This document shows positions 7,239-15,939 of a stretch of 25,034 bases of DNA, one piece after another. Each line of letters begins with the position of its first letter. Position 1 is the first letter of the stretch. Below the pieces are notes generated by a model. The model was not told where the DNA came from. It saw nothing but the letters and a program-made list of their open reading frames with translations, and did not search any database. A program made the position numbers and the translations under genes. Source of the DNA: Planctomycetota bacterium (lineage in GTDB: Bacteria > Planctomycetota > PLA2 > JAEUHO01); contig JARGNS010000005.1 of NCBI GenBank assembly GCA_029213105.1, positions 1 to 25,034 on the forward strand. The letters are read 5' to 3'.

Positions 7239-9845
7239 CTAGATGGAGCGGCGCCCGAGGGTGACGGTCAGCTCGATCTGCTTGCCGGCACGCTGCAGCC
7301 GGAGTCGCACACGCTCCCCGGCCACGCGCTGCCCGATGTGGTCGAGGACTTCGAAGATGCTGGGGGTGCGGCGCCCGTCCACGCCCAGGATGATGTCGCC
7401 GGGTTCGACGCCGGCGCGTGCGGCGCCGCTGTCCTCGACCACGCGGTCGATGCGCGGGCGCGCCTCGCGACCGAAGTAGATGCCCAGCATGCCACGCTCG
7501 GGCTTCTCGCCTCGGAGCAGTCCGGGGATCGCGCCCTGGATGCGCGACCACGGCACGACGAAGCCGACGCCGCTGTTGCGGCCGTGCTGCGCCGGATCCC
7601 ATGTGGTCAGCATGCCGAGCACACGCCCGTCGAGATCGACGGCGGCACCGCCGATGTTGCCATCCAGCACGCCGGCGTCGGTCTGCCACATGCCACGCCA
7701 CGGGGCCGGGGCCGTCTCCTCGTGGTGCTTGGAGAGGATGCCGCGCGTGAGCAGCGGATCCGCGCGGCGGTTCGCCCCGAAGGGATTGCCGGCCGCGATG
7801 ATGAAGCGTCCGCGCTCGAAGGCGGAGGCCGGCGCGGCGGTGGGACCGGCATCCCAGCCCGCCGCGCTCTTGGCCCGCAGCAGGGCGAAGCCCCAGCGCA
7901 GGTCGTAGCCGACGAGCTCGGCTTCACTGGAGCGGCCGTCCGGCCTGCGGATGCGGATGCTCCGGATCGCGTCCAGGCCGTCGTCGAGGCTCGCGCCGGT
8001 GGGGACCTCCCAGAGAGGATCCACGCGCTGCGAGACGTTCGTCAGGTTGAAGAGGCTCGTCACAACCAGTCCGCCCGGGCCGGCGACGATGCCGCTCACC
8101 GGGCCGCGGTAGCGCTCGAGGGTGACGTTGCGTCCGCCGAGGGGGACGGTGCGCGATACGGGCTGGCTGCGCTCGACCTCGAGGCTCACGACGTGGGGCA
8201 GGATCCGCCGCCCTGCGCGATTCGTGGTCGTCTCCAGGGCGCGGCCACCGCTGCCGCCGGCGCGCGGCCCGGCCCGGGTGAAGAGCGGCTTGGCGGCGGG
8301 CACGTCCTGCAGGGAGCGCAGGATGCGATCGATCGGCACGGCCTTGCCGAGGAAGCCGTAGGGGCTGTCCTTCCCGGCTTCGACGTAGCTGCTGACCGTG
8401 CCGATCAGGCGGCCCTGCAGATCGACCAAGGCGCCGCCGTTGACGCCGGGGTTCACGCCGGCGCTCGTGTAGAGGTAGCCATCGGCGCGCGGGTTGATCG
8501 TGCTGACGATGCCTGCCGTGAGGGCGGGCGCGCCCTGGCTGCGCGGATCGTAGGCGCTGCCCATGGCGAGGGTCGCATCACCCACGTTCAGGGCGGCGCT
8601 GCGTCCCGGGGGTACGTGGTGGGGCAGCCCGCCGCGGGGAATCTCGAGCAGCTGGATGAGGGAGGTGTCGAGGTCACGGTCGCGGTGCACGACCCGGCCG
8701 CGCACACTGCGCCAGCGTTTGGCGGCGGGCTTCCAGAGGCGCACCGTCACGTCGTTCTGCCAGTGGCGCTCGCGCACGAGCACACCGTCGCGTCGGACGC
8801 GACGGAAGACGAGCCCCGCATCGCCATCGGAGAGCACGAGGCCGCGCGGGTGCGCGACGACGCCGGAAGAGCGCCCCCCGGCGGGGCCGTCGACACCGCG
8901 CGGGATGCAGACGACGGCGGAGTGCATGAGGCGCTGGACGATGCTGCGGTACTCGCCCTCGATGCCGCGCAACCCGTCGGCGCTCACGCCGGCGGGGACG
9001 GTCGCCCCGCGCTCGGGGCCGAGCGTGTTCGTCAGGAAGGTGCGGACGGCCTGCACGGGGATCGCGAACGACGCGCCGGTGTAGTGCGCGCCCCCGCCAT
9101 GTTCATCCAGTGTGCGCGTCGCGATGCTGCCGTTGATGCCGAGCAGTTCCCCGCGCAGGTTCCAGAGCGGGCCGCCCGAGTTGCCGGGATTGACCTCGGC
9201 GTCGTGCTGGACGGTCGGGACCTTCGTGAAGCCACCGCGGCGGGCAGGGCGCATCGTGGAGATGATGCCGAGTGTCGCGGCGGAGCGGCCGTCGAGGGCC
9301 AGCATGAACGGGTTGCCCGAGGAACTGACCCACGTGCCGACGTCGAGCCGGTTGCCGGTGGAGGCAGGCAATCGCACGGGGCGCAGGCCCTTGGGGGCCC
9401 GGACCAGGCGCGCCAGGGCGAGGTCGCGGTCGCGGTCCATGGCGCGGACCTCGATCGGGTAGGTGCGTCCGTCGGACGTCACGACCTCGAGGGCGCCGTC
9501 CTGACCGACGCCGTCTTCCGCGACCACATGGGCGTTCGTCAACACCCACGTGCCGTTCCAGTCGACGAGAACGCCCGAGCCGGCGCCCTGGAGGACCATC
9601 GGACTCGTGCGGCCCCGTCGCAGGGCATGCCGGCCGACGACGCTCACGCTGGCATGTTCGACACGTTGCAGCGCGCGGACGAGCTCGTGCTCGATGCCGT
9701 GGGCGGCATCCAGGGACGCGGCAGCCGTGTCCGGCCCGGCCTGCGCCGTCGGCGCGAGCGGATGCCCGGCCGCGGCAGGGAGCAGGGCCAGGATCAGCGC
9801 GACGGCCGGGAGGAGGAGGCGCGGGGCGCGGGGGCGGGTTCGCAT
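7239..9845 (-). CDS. Secreted HtrA-like protein with three tandem trypsin-like domains (one active, two degenerate) and a PDZ domain
   Basis: An 868-residue protein, about twice the usual DegP/HtrA length. An Arg-rich start and hydrophobic stretch (about 9-26) form a signal peptide, with likely cleavage near AQA-G (34-37). Protease fold 1 (about 52-275) has the full triad: TNAH (H106), DRDLALA (D141) and NPGNSGGP (S223). Fold 2 (about 298-512) aligns as VLSDGD (His position is D342), DRDLD (D391 kept) and NPGVNGG (Ser position is N469). Fold 3 (about 546-778) aligns as VVTSLF (F599), WGFALL (G652) and DGNIGG (I731), with all three residues lost. A PDZ domain (about 785-866; GMLGIYF, GDIILGVDG) closes the protein. 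It should act in the periplasm or envelope as a protease or chaperone whose dead folds may bind substrates or regulate. TAGGCT ends 6 bases before the ATG. Confidence 0.92.
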   Translation of the reverse strand: MRTRPRAPRLLLPAVALILALLPAAAGHPLAPTAQAGPDTAAASLDAAHGIEHELVRALQRVEHASVSVVGRHALRRGRTSPMVLQGAGSGVLVDWNGTWVLTNAHVVAEDGVGQDGALEVVTSDGRTYPIEVRAMDRDRDLALARLVRAPKGLRPVRLPASTGNRLDVGTWVSSSGNPFMLALDGRSAATLGIISTMRPARRGGFTKVPTVQHDAEVNPGNSGGPLWNLRGELLGINGSIATRTLDEHGGGAHYTGASFAIPVQAVRTFLTNTLGPERGATVPAGVSADGLRGIEGEYRSIVQRLMHSAVVCIPRGVDGPAGGRSSGVVAHPRGLVLSDGDAGLVFRRVRRDGVLVRERHWQNDVTVRLWKPAAKRWRSVRGRVVHRDRDLDTSLIQLLEIPRGGLPHHVPPGRSAALNVGDATLAMGSAYDPRSQGAPALTAGIVSTINPRADGYLYTSAGVNPGVNGGALVDLQGRLIGTVSSYVEAGKDSPYGFLGKAVPIDRILRSLQDVPAAKPLFTRAGPRAGGSGGRALETTTNRAGRRILPHVVSLEVERSQPVSRTVPLGGRNVTLERYRGPVSGIVAGPGGLVVTSLFNLTNVSQRVDPLWEVPTGASLDDGLDAIRSIRIRRPDGRSSEAELVGYDLRWGFALLRAKSAAGWDAGPTAAPASAFERGRFIIAAGNPFGANRRADPLLTRGILSKHHEETAPAPWRGMWQTDAGVLDGNIGGAAVDLDGRVLGMLTTWDPAQHGRNSGVGFVVPWSRIQGAIPGLLRGEKPERGMLGIYFGREARPRIDRVVEDSGAARAGVEPGDIILGVDGRRTPSIFEVLDHIGQRVAGERVRLRLQRAGKQIELTVTLGRRSI

Positions 9846-9932
9846 GCGGCGAGCCTACCCCGGAGTGTGGGGCTGCGGCGAGGGGCCAGGGCGCGCGGCG
9901 GGGGTATGCTCCCGGGCTGGGGGACCCGCCAC
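9846..9932. promoter_or_regulatory. Divergent intergenic region between the htrA-like and phosphatase genes
   Basis: This 87-base gap carries a -10-like hexamer for each direction: TAGGCT on the minus strand (9857-9852), 6 bases before the htrA-like ATG, and TATGCT on the plus strand (9905-9910), 22 bases before the phosphatase GTG. A G-rich stretch (9919-9923) lies about 9 bases before that GTG and can serve as a ribosome site. No clear -35 boxes are seen. The promoter assignments are inferences from spacing and sequence likeness only. Confidence 0.4.
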
Positions 9933-11657
9933 GTGAATCGCTACCGACATCTCTTCGTGATCCTCGCGCTGACAGGGCTCTTCCTCTGGTTCAGCTCCAA
10001 GCAGCCGAAAGGCAAGCCCGAGGCCGAGGGCCCGCCGCGGCTCGTGCTGCAGATCACCGTGGATCAGCTGCGGGCCGACCTGCCCTTTCGGCATGCCTCG
10101 CAGTTCGGGCTGGGTGGGTTCCGCTACTTGATGGACGAAGGTCTCGTCTACATCGATGCGACCCACCAGCACGCCAACACGGAGACGATCGTCGGGCATA
10201 CGACCCTGGCCACCGGCGCCCATCCCGCATCGCACGGCATGATCGGCAACGTGTGGTTCGACCGGAGCAGCGGGCAACTCACGTACAACGTCGAAGATCC
10301 CGAGCATCCCCTGCTGACGGCGGGTGCCGGCGTGGATGCCAAGACGGAGATCGACCCCACGCAGCGGGTGGCACGCTCGGACGGCCGTTCGCCGAAGCGG
10401 ATCCTGACGTCGACCTTCGGTGACGAGCTCGCGCTGTTCCACGCCGGGCGCTCGAAGGTGTTCGGCGTGTCCGTGAAGGACCGCGGGGCGATCGCCATGG
10501 CGGGGCACGCGGGGAAGGCGTTCTGGTTCTCGAAGAAGAGCGCGGCCTTCGTCACGAGCAGCTTCTACTACGACGCCATGCCCGCGTGGGTGGATGCCTG
10601 GAATGCGGAGCAGCGTCCGCTGCGCTACGCCGGGACCACCTGGGAACTCTCCCGGGATCCCGGCAGCTACCTGTTCGGCGATCGCGACGATCGTCCGTTC
10701 GAGCTCGACCTCGCCGGCTTCGGCCGCACGTTCCCTCACCAGTACGGCCCGGCGGACGACAAGTACTTCACGACCCAGTTGACGGTCAGCCCCGCAGGCG
10801 ACGACCTCACACTGGAGTTCGCCGAGGCGCTGATCGAGAACGAGCAACTCGGTCAGGACGACGTGCCGGACTTCCTCTCGATCAGCTTCTCGGCCACCGA
10901 TTACGTGGGGCATCTGTTCGGTCCTTCGAGCCTCGAATCCGAGGAGAACATCCTCCAGCTCGACCGTCGATTGGCTCGCTTGTTCCAGTTCATCGACGCC
11001 AAGGTCGGGCTCGACCGGACGCTCATCGTGCTCTCGGCCGACCATGGCGGCCCCGACGCGCCGGGCCACCTGAAGGAGTACGGCTTCGACGTGGACTACG
11101 TCGACGATTCGAAGTTCGAGCAGACCCCGGCGGTCGTGGCACTCAAGAAGCGGTTGGGAATCGACAAGAAGATCCTGTCGGCGTTCTTCCCGCCGTACCT
11201 CTACCTCGATCGTGAGCACATCGCGGGGCTGGGCCTGGATCCGGTGATCGTGGAGCGCGACCTGGCGCATGCGCTGTCGCAGGCCGAGGGCGTGGCCTTG
11301 GCGGTCTCCGGCCACGCGCTGACCACGGGCGGTGTCCCGGATACGCCGCTCGTGCGCCGCGTCGTGCGCAATCACAACCCGCGTCGCAGTGGTGACATCT
11401 ACCTCGTCTTCGAGCCGGGGTGGTTCATCAACGACTTCGACGGCCTACGCGTGGCCGTCCACCATGGTTCCCCGTGGAGCTACGACCGGCATGTGCCCAG
11501 CATGGTCGCGGGGGCTGGCGTGCGGCCTACCCGCGTCGTGCGGCCCGTTCACACGACGGACATCGCGGGGACCCTTTCGTTGTTGTTCGGTGCCAAGCTT
11601 CCGTCGGGCTTCGACGGCACGCCGCTGCACGAGGTCTTCGAGGCGCGGCGGCGGTAG
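9933..11657 (+). CDS. PafA-like alkaline phosphatase family protein, membrane-anchored
   Basis: A 574-residue member of the alkaline phosphatase superfamily, similar in length to PafA. All the PafA active-site positions can be placed: D44 (ITVDQ), nucleophile T85 (TIVGH), N106 (HGMIGN, 21 residues later as in PafA), K182 and R184 (VKDRG), D323 and H327 (TDYVGH), D370 and H371 (ADHGG) and H511 (HHGSPW). The Lys/Arg pair is typical of the phosphate monoesterase branch and is not found in NPP diesterases, so I infer a zinc-dependent phosphomonoesterase outside the cytoplasm. An N-terminal hydrophobic segment (about 8-20) is either a signal anchor or an uncleaved signal. I chose GTG 9933 because a G-rich ribosome site lies 9 bases upstream. 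ATG 9906 is in frame but lies inside the -10-like TATGCT. The next gene starts 10 bases after the stop. Confidence 0.9.
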   Translation: MNRYRHLFVILALTGLFLWFSSKQPKGKPEAEGPPRLVLQITVDQLRADLPFRHASQFGLGGFRYLMDEGLVYIDATHQHANTETIVGHTTLATGAHPASHGMIGNVWFDRSSGQLTYNVEDPEHPLLTAGAGVDAKTEIDPTQRVARSDGRSPKRILTSTFGDELALFHAGRSKVFGVSVKDRGAIAMAGHAGKAFWFSKKSAAFVTSSFYYDAMPAWVDAWNAEQRPLRYAGTTWELSRDPGSYLFGDRDDRPFELDLAGFGRTFPHQYGPADDKYFTTQLTVSPAGDDLTLEFAEALIENEQLGQDDVPDFLSISFSATDYVGHLFGPSSLESEENILQLDRRLARLFQFIDAKVGLDRTLIVLSADHGGPDAPGHLKEYGFDVDYVDDSKFEQTPAVVALKKRLGIDKKILSAFFPPYLYLDREHIAGLGLDPVIVERDLAHALSQAEGVALAVSGHALTTGGVPDTPLVRRVVRNHNPRRSGDIYLVFEPGWFINDFDGLRVAVHHGSPWSYDRHVPSMVAGAGVRPTRVVRPVHTTDIAGTLSLLFGAKLPSGFDGTPLHEVFEARRR

Positions 11658-11667
11658 ACTCCCGGGC
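11655..11667 (+). promoter_or_regulatory. -10-like TAGACT ending 7 bases before the coiled-coil gene start
   Basis: TAGACT (11655-11660) includes the TAG stop codon of the phosphatase gene and ends 7 bases before the ATG at 11668. There is no Shine-Dalgarno sequence in the short gap. The hexamer fits the recurring TA-N3-T layout in this window, so the downstream gene may have its own leaderless transcript in addition to readthrough. The overlap with a stop codon makes chance more likely here than at the other sites. Confidence 0.35.
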
Positions 11668-14205
11668 ATGGCTCGCACGTGTGCCCTGCTCCTTCTGACG
11701 GCCCTTGCCCTCCTGGGCGTGCGCCCTGCGTACGGCGCAGACGACGACCTCGCCTCGGCGCGGGCCGAGTCGCGGGCGGCGCTCATCGAGGAAGCGAAGA
11801 GGGCCGTCCACCGGGACGGGAGCGCCGCCATCGCGGCGTTGAAACGCAGTCTCGCCGAGGACCTCGCGTTCGCCCGCACGCGCCAGGCGGCGGGGGATGC
11901 GGATCCCGCGCTGCTGGACGCGTTCCAGGCGTCGATCGAGGAGCGCATCCGGTTCGTCGGTGCTCCCGTGAAGAAGGGGGAGCCGGAGACCTCGGGCGCC
12001 CTCCAGGAAGCCGTCGTCCTCCGGGATTGGCTGTTGGGTGTGCGGCCGTGCGAGGTCATCGTGCGTGGCCCGGGCGAGGGCGAGCGGCGCTACCCCTATC
12101 CGCCGCCGGCGCCCGCCGAGGCCCCCAAGCCGGCGGAGGGCACGGTCGAGACGGCGCCGAAGGACGGTGCGGGCAAGGCGGGCGTGCCGGCGAAGGACAC
12201 GCCCGGCGAGGCCGAACCCGCCAAGGAGGAGTCCCGCGACGAGAAGCCGGCCGCCGAGGCACCGGCCGCCGCGCAGCCCCGGACACCGGAAGAGCGGGCC
12301 CTTGCCTGGACGCGCGGCGTGCGCGCCGCCGAGGGCGGTGACCTGCTGGACCGCGAGATCCGGCCGGCCCACTGTGCGGATGTCTCGGCGCTGGTGGCCC
12401 TGTCGGAGAGGGCACCGGTCTTCATCCACGAGCTGAGCGGGTCGCTTCAGCGCCATGCGCTCATCAAGCAAGGGCTGTTCGACTACAACGCACCGTCCGC
12501 GCTCTTGTGGGTCATGCAGTCCGACGAGCACGTGCTGCGCATGCAGGCGGATCGGCCGCAGCCCGCGCTCGTCGATGACGCCATGGTGCGCGAGAAGACC
12601 GCCGCCGTCCTGCGGTCGTCCGAGACCAGGGCCCGGATCCAGGAGTGGAGCGCCGCGCTCGAGGCCGAGCTCGACGCGATGGTCGAGGACATCGACGCGT
12701 GGAAGGCCCAGGCCGCCATCCTCGCGCGTGAGATCTCGGCACAGCGCCGTGACCTGGGGACGGGGGCCTCTGAAACCGAAGAGGATGCGGCAGAGCGCGC
12801 TCGCCGGGAGGCGCAGGACCTGCCCTTGCGCCTGGCCCAGGCCCGCGAGAGCCTTGCGACGATCGAGATCACCCTGCTGTACCACGCGGCCGCCCGCGCC
12901 AGTGTGCGCTTGGAGATCCTGGGCCGCCTGGCCAAGGCGGCCGCGCTGCAGCACCGCGGCGCCGAGGCGGTGCGGGCAGCCTACGACGAGGCACTCCTGC
13001 GCCTGCGCAGCACGCGTCGACTGGATCGACTCGCCAGCGACCGACGGACCCTCCGACGCTGGATTGCCTCCTCCGATGCCGGCGCGCCCGCCGGGAGTCG
13101 CGAGGCGCAGCGGCTCGCGGCCTACCGGGCGATGCTCGTCGTCAACGAGGTCGTCCAGGATGCCGTGTCGCAGCGGCGGGCCATGACCTCCTCGACGGCC
13201 TCGGGGCGCGCCGAGGAGGCCGAAGACGCCCAGGCGGCGGAGCGGGTCGACGAGGCGGCTTCCCCGGGCGATGCGGTCCGTGGAGAGCGCCTGAGTGTCC
13301 CCGTCCGCAATCCGGCCAGCGCCACCTGGGACGTCAAGTTCATCGACCTGGCCCGCAGCGAGTTGCAGTCCCCGGAACTGCGTGAGCAGTTCGACGCCGG
13401 ACTCGTCGCGGCCCACTACGCCGCGGCCGGCGAAGAGGTCCATGCCTTGGTCCGGGCCGAGCATGCGAGCAGTGCCCAGGCAGACCTCGAGGCTCGCTAC
13501 GCGGCCGCGGTGGCAGCGGCCGAGCAAGCGCTCGTCCCCCTGAGGCGGGATCCCCTGGTCGTCAGCGTCCGCAACCTGCCCTCCCTGCTCGAGGGAGTCG
13601 CGGACGACTTCAGCGCAGCGGTCGCCGGCATCGCGGAGCAGCGCGAGCGCAACCGCAGTCGCCTGCGCGCCTTGGCCGCGTACCAGGGGCTGCTGCGCGA
13701 GCAGGGCACACGCAGCCTCCTGATCCGTATCGATCGCTCCGAGCGCGACGCGTACTTCGGTGAGGTCATGGATGACACCCGCAAGGCGCTGGAGTCGGCC
13801 GGGGCCTGGGCCACCTCCTCGGGCGAGTCCCACGCCGGGGGGTGGCTCGCACGGTTCTGGCCGCGCCTGCTGCTCGCGATCCTCGTCTTCGTCCTGGCGC
13901 TGGCGACCGCGCTGTTCGCTCGCCGCTGGGTAGACCGGCGCATCGTGGGCATGCTCGAGCAGTACCCGCATATCGGCGCCAGTGTGCGGGAAGAGCGCGA
14001 GGAAGCTCGACTCCAGCGTGCCGAGGCCGACGCCGCCGTGCTGGCGATCAGTGCGGATGATGTCCTGCAGAAGCCGGCCGCGGCGCCCCCCGGCGCGGAC
14101 CGGGGCGCGGAGGACTCGGACGACGAAGCCTCCGCCGAGGCGTCGGGCATCGATGAGGCTCGTTCGGGCGAGAGCGCGGGCTCCGAGCGACCGGAGCGCA
14201 CATGA
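11668..14205 (+). CDS. Periplasmic coiled-coil protein with C-terminal membrane anchor (putative MscK-like partner subunit)
   Basis: An 845-residue protein with no domain I can name with certainty. It begins with a signal peptide (about 1-23, cleavage near AYG-A). Next come a helical segment and a low-complexity linker rich in A, P, E and K (about 142-208). A long Ala/Arg/Glu/Leu-rich region (about 210-720) with heptad-like stretches suggests extended coiled coils. One membrane helix (about 733-752, RLLLAILVFVLALATALFA) follows, then a charged, acidic cytoplasmic tail of about 90 residues. The stop overlaps the ATG of the MscS gene (ATGA, 14202-14205). MscK/KefA and MscM channels fuse just such a periplasmic helical domain to the N-terminus of an MscS core. 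I infer that this protein supplies that domain in trans, perhaps as a tension or ligand sensor. The start is the first ATG before the signal peptide. Confidence 0.8.
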   Translation: MARTCALLLLTALALLGVRPAYGADDDLASARAESRAALIEEAKRAVHRDGSAAIAALKRSLAEDLAFARTRQAAGDADPALLDAFQASIEERIRFVGAPVKKGEPETSGALQEAVVLRDWLLGVRPCEVIVRGPGEGERRYPYPPPAPAEAPKPAEGTVETAPKDGAGKAGVPAKDTPGEAEPAKEESRDEKPAAEAPAAAQPRTPEERALAWTRGVRAAEGGDLLDREIRPAHCADVSALVALSERAPVFIHELSGSLQRHALIKQGLFDYNAPSALLWVMQSDEHVLRMQADRPQPALVDDAMVREKTAAVLRSSETRARIQEWSAALEAELDAMVEDIDAWKAQAAILAREISAQRRDLGTGASETEEDAAERARREAQDLPLRLAQARESLATIEITLLYHAAARASVRLEILGRLAKAAALQHRGAEAVRAAYDEALLRLRSTRRLDRLASDRRTLRRWIASSDAGAPAGSREAQRLAAYRAMLVVNEVVQDAVSQRRAMTSSTASGRAEEAEDAQAAERVDEAASPGDAVRGERLSVPVRNPASATWDVKFIDLARSELQSPELREQFDAGLVAAHYAAAGEEVHALVRAEHASSAQADLEARYAAAVAAAEQALVPLRRDPLVVSVRNLPSLLEGVADDFSAAVAGIAEQRERNRSRLRALAAYQGLLREQGTRSLLIRIDRSERDAYFGEVMDDTRKALESAGAWATSSGESHAGGWLARFWPRLLLAILVFVLALATALFARRWVDRRIVGMLEQYPHIGASVREEREEARLQRAEADAAVLAISADDVLQKPAAAPPGADRGAEDSDDEASAEASGIDEARSGESAGSERPERT

Positions 14206-15896
14206 GCACGGCGCAGACTCCCGAAGCACCGCGACGCCTCGTGATCGCGCCCCTGCTGCGACTCGCGCGCGTCCTCTGGCGCGTGCTCCCCATGGCCGGG
14301 TTGGTCGTGGCGGGCCTCTTCGCCGCCTGGGTCTTCGAGGCGAGCGAGGAGGCGCTGACGCAGGTCGCCATCATCAGCATCGCGTTCCTTGTCTACGCGG
14401 TCGCGGCCGCGACGATGCGGGAAGTGCTCTCGCCGGACCGACCCTGGCTGCGGCTGCTGCCGCTCAGTGACAGTCGGGCTCGGCGGCTGGACCTGGCGCT
14501 GCGCTCGGTCCTCTTCTTCCTCACGGTGAGCACCATCGGCATCTACCTCGTCCAGCGCAACGGGTGGAACGAGGGCATCGCGGATCTCCTGCGGGTCGTG
14601 CGCAATGTCGTCGTGGTTGCGGCGCTCGCGATCGTGGCCCGCACGTCGGCACTCTTCCGGTGGCTCAGGACCCGCGAGGCCGACAGCCTGCCGTCCACTC
14701 TCGCGCGCTACGGCGCCAGGGTCGTGTTCCCCGTCGCGGTTCTCGCGCTGCTGGTCTTCGCGGCGGCGCGCGGTTTGGGCTATCACCCGCTGGCGGCCTG
14801 GGTCCTGCACTCCGCCGGGGGGAGCGTTCTCAAGATCCTCGGCGCCGTGTTGCTGTTCCGTGCGCTGCGGCGGGCGCTCTATCGCTCCGTGCGGTTCTAT
14901 GCGACCGACGAAGCGGATTCGGTCGGCGAGGCCACGGATGCCCTCGAGGCCAGCCCCTACGCACTCGGGTTCGCGCGTGTCATCGCGGGACTCCTCAAGA
15001 TCGCACTCGTGGTCCTCACGTTCCCGTGGGTCCTCGATAGCTGGAGCCTCTCGACCGGGATCGTCGCGGATGCCATGGATCAACGCATCGTCGCCGCCGA
15101 GGCCGTGACCTGGGGGGATCTCGCGAAGGGAGCCTGGCGCGTCGCCTTGACGCTTTGCTTCGGCTGGCTGATCCGGAGCATCTTGACGTACTTCGTGTTT
15201 CCGCGCTCGAACGCAAGCGTCGGCGCCCGCTACGCCATTCTCGCGATGCTGCGCTACACCGTCGGCGGCCTCGCGATCGTCTTCGGCCTTGTGGCCTTTG
15301 GCGTCAACGCGGGCTCGCTCGGGTGGTTCTTCGGGGCGGCGGGCATCGGGCTGGCGTTCGGTCTCCAGGACATCATCGGCAACTTCGTGAGTGGCCTGAT
15401 CATGCTCGTCGAGCGTCCCATCCGCGTCGGTGACATCGTCGAGGTGGGCCAGACCATGGGCAACGTGGAGGAGATCAGGATGCGGGGCACCGTGTTGCGG
15501 ACGTTCGACAACACGACCATCCTGATTCCCAACAGCCAGATGCTCGGCGAGCGCGTGACGAACATGACGCACGGCATGGCCCATGCCCGCATCAAGGTGG
15601 GGCTGCTCGTGCCTCACGATGCCGACCCGGCCCTGGTCGAGTCGATCCTGCTCGCTGCCGCCGCCGGCCACCCGGACGTGCTGGATGACCCTGCCCCGTT
15701 CGTCTGGTTCACGGAGTTCAGCCCGTCCTCGCTGGACTTCATGCTCGTCTGCTTCACGCACCAACTGCGTGGCCGCATCGGCATTGCCTCGCGGATGCGT
15801 TTCGACATCATCGAGCGCTTGCGCGGGGAAGGCATCGAGATCCCCTTCCCGCAGCAGGAGGTCCACCTGCGGGGCGAGTTGCCGGGCCAGGCCTAG
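14202..15896 (+). CDS. MscS-family mechanosensitive ion channel (MscK-like, about 10 membrane helices)
   Basis: A 564-residue channel protein, about twice as long as E. coli MscS (286). About ten hydrophobic segments run from residue 22 to 395. The last is the Gly/Ala-rich pore helix (near 367-392: LGWFFGAAGIGLAFGLQDII), followed by GNFVSGLIMLVERPIRVGD, the strongly conserved MscS entry to the beta domain. The cytoplasmic beta and alpha/beta vestibule domains fill the C-terminus (TTILIPNSQML, IEIPFPQQEVHLRG). It opens under membrane tension and releases solutes on hypo-osmotic shock. The many helices before the core match MscK or MscM, but the large periplasmic domain of those proteins is missing and is instead encoded by the overlapping gene upstream. 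GGAG lies 6 bases before the ATG, so translation is likely coupled. Confidence 0.95.
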   Translation: MSTAQTPEAPRRLVIAPLLRLARVLWRVLPMAGLVVAGLFAAWVFEASEEALTQVAIISIAFLVYAVAAATMREVLSPDRPWLRLLPLSDSRARRLDLALRSVLFFLTVSTIGIYLVQRNGWNEGIADLLRVVRNVVVVAALAIVARTSALFRWLRTREADSLPSTLARYGARVVFPVAVLALLVFAAARGLGYHPLAAWVLHSAGGSVLKILGAVLLFRALRRALYRSVRFYATDEADSVGEATDALEASPYALGFARVIAGLLKIALVVLTFPWVLDSWSLSTGIVADAMDQRIVAAEAVTWGDLAKGAWRVALTLCFGWLIRSILTYFVFPRSNASVGARYAILAMLRYTVGGLAIVFGLVAFGVNAGSLGWFFGAAGIGLAFGLQDIIGNFVSGLIMLVERPIRVGDIVEVGQTMGNVEEIRMRGTVLRTFDNTTILIPNSQMLGERVTNMTHGMAHARIKVGLLVPHDADPALVESILLAAAAGHPDVLDDPAPFVWFTEFSPSSLDFMLVCFTHQLRGRIGIASRMRFDIIERLRGEGIEIPFPQQEVHLRGELPGQA

Positions 15897-15910
15897 CCCT
15901 TTCCTTGGCG

Positions 15911-15925
15911 CCCCCCGATGGGGGG
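15911..15925 (+). other. Short perfect GC hairpin upstream of moxR-like gene
   Basis: CCCCCC-GAT-GGGGGG forms a six-pair stem with a three-base loop in the 43-base gap between the MscS gene and the MoxR gene. It lies 15 bases downstream of one stop and 15 bases upstream of the next ATG. No U-tract follows, so it is not a standard intrinsic terminator. It may slow readthrough or hold a G-rich pairing region. The role is unknown. Confidence 0.4.
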
Positions 15926-15939
15926 TCGACGATGGGCGC

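Noticed and set aside
7197..9932. Very long upstream extension of the phosphatase reading frame
   Set aside because: This part is antisense to the htrA-like gene and has no protein-like features. The phosphatase homology and its membrane anchor begin after 9933.
9906..9932. ATG 9906 as the start of the phosphatase
   Set aside because: It has no well-placed ribosome site and lies inside the -10-like TATGCT. GTG 9933 has a G-rich site 9 bases upstream. It cannot be fully excluded.
15911..15925. Intrinsic terminator after the MscS gene
   Set aside because: The hairpin is followed by TCGACGATG, not by a U-tract.
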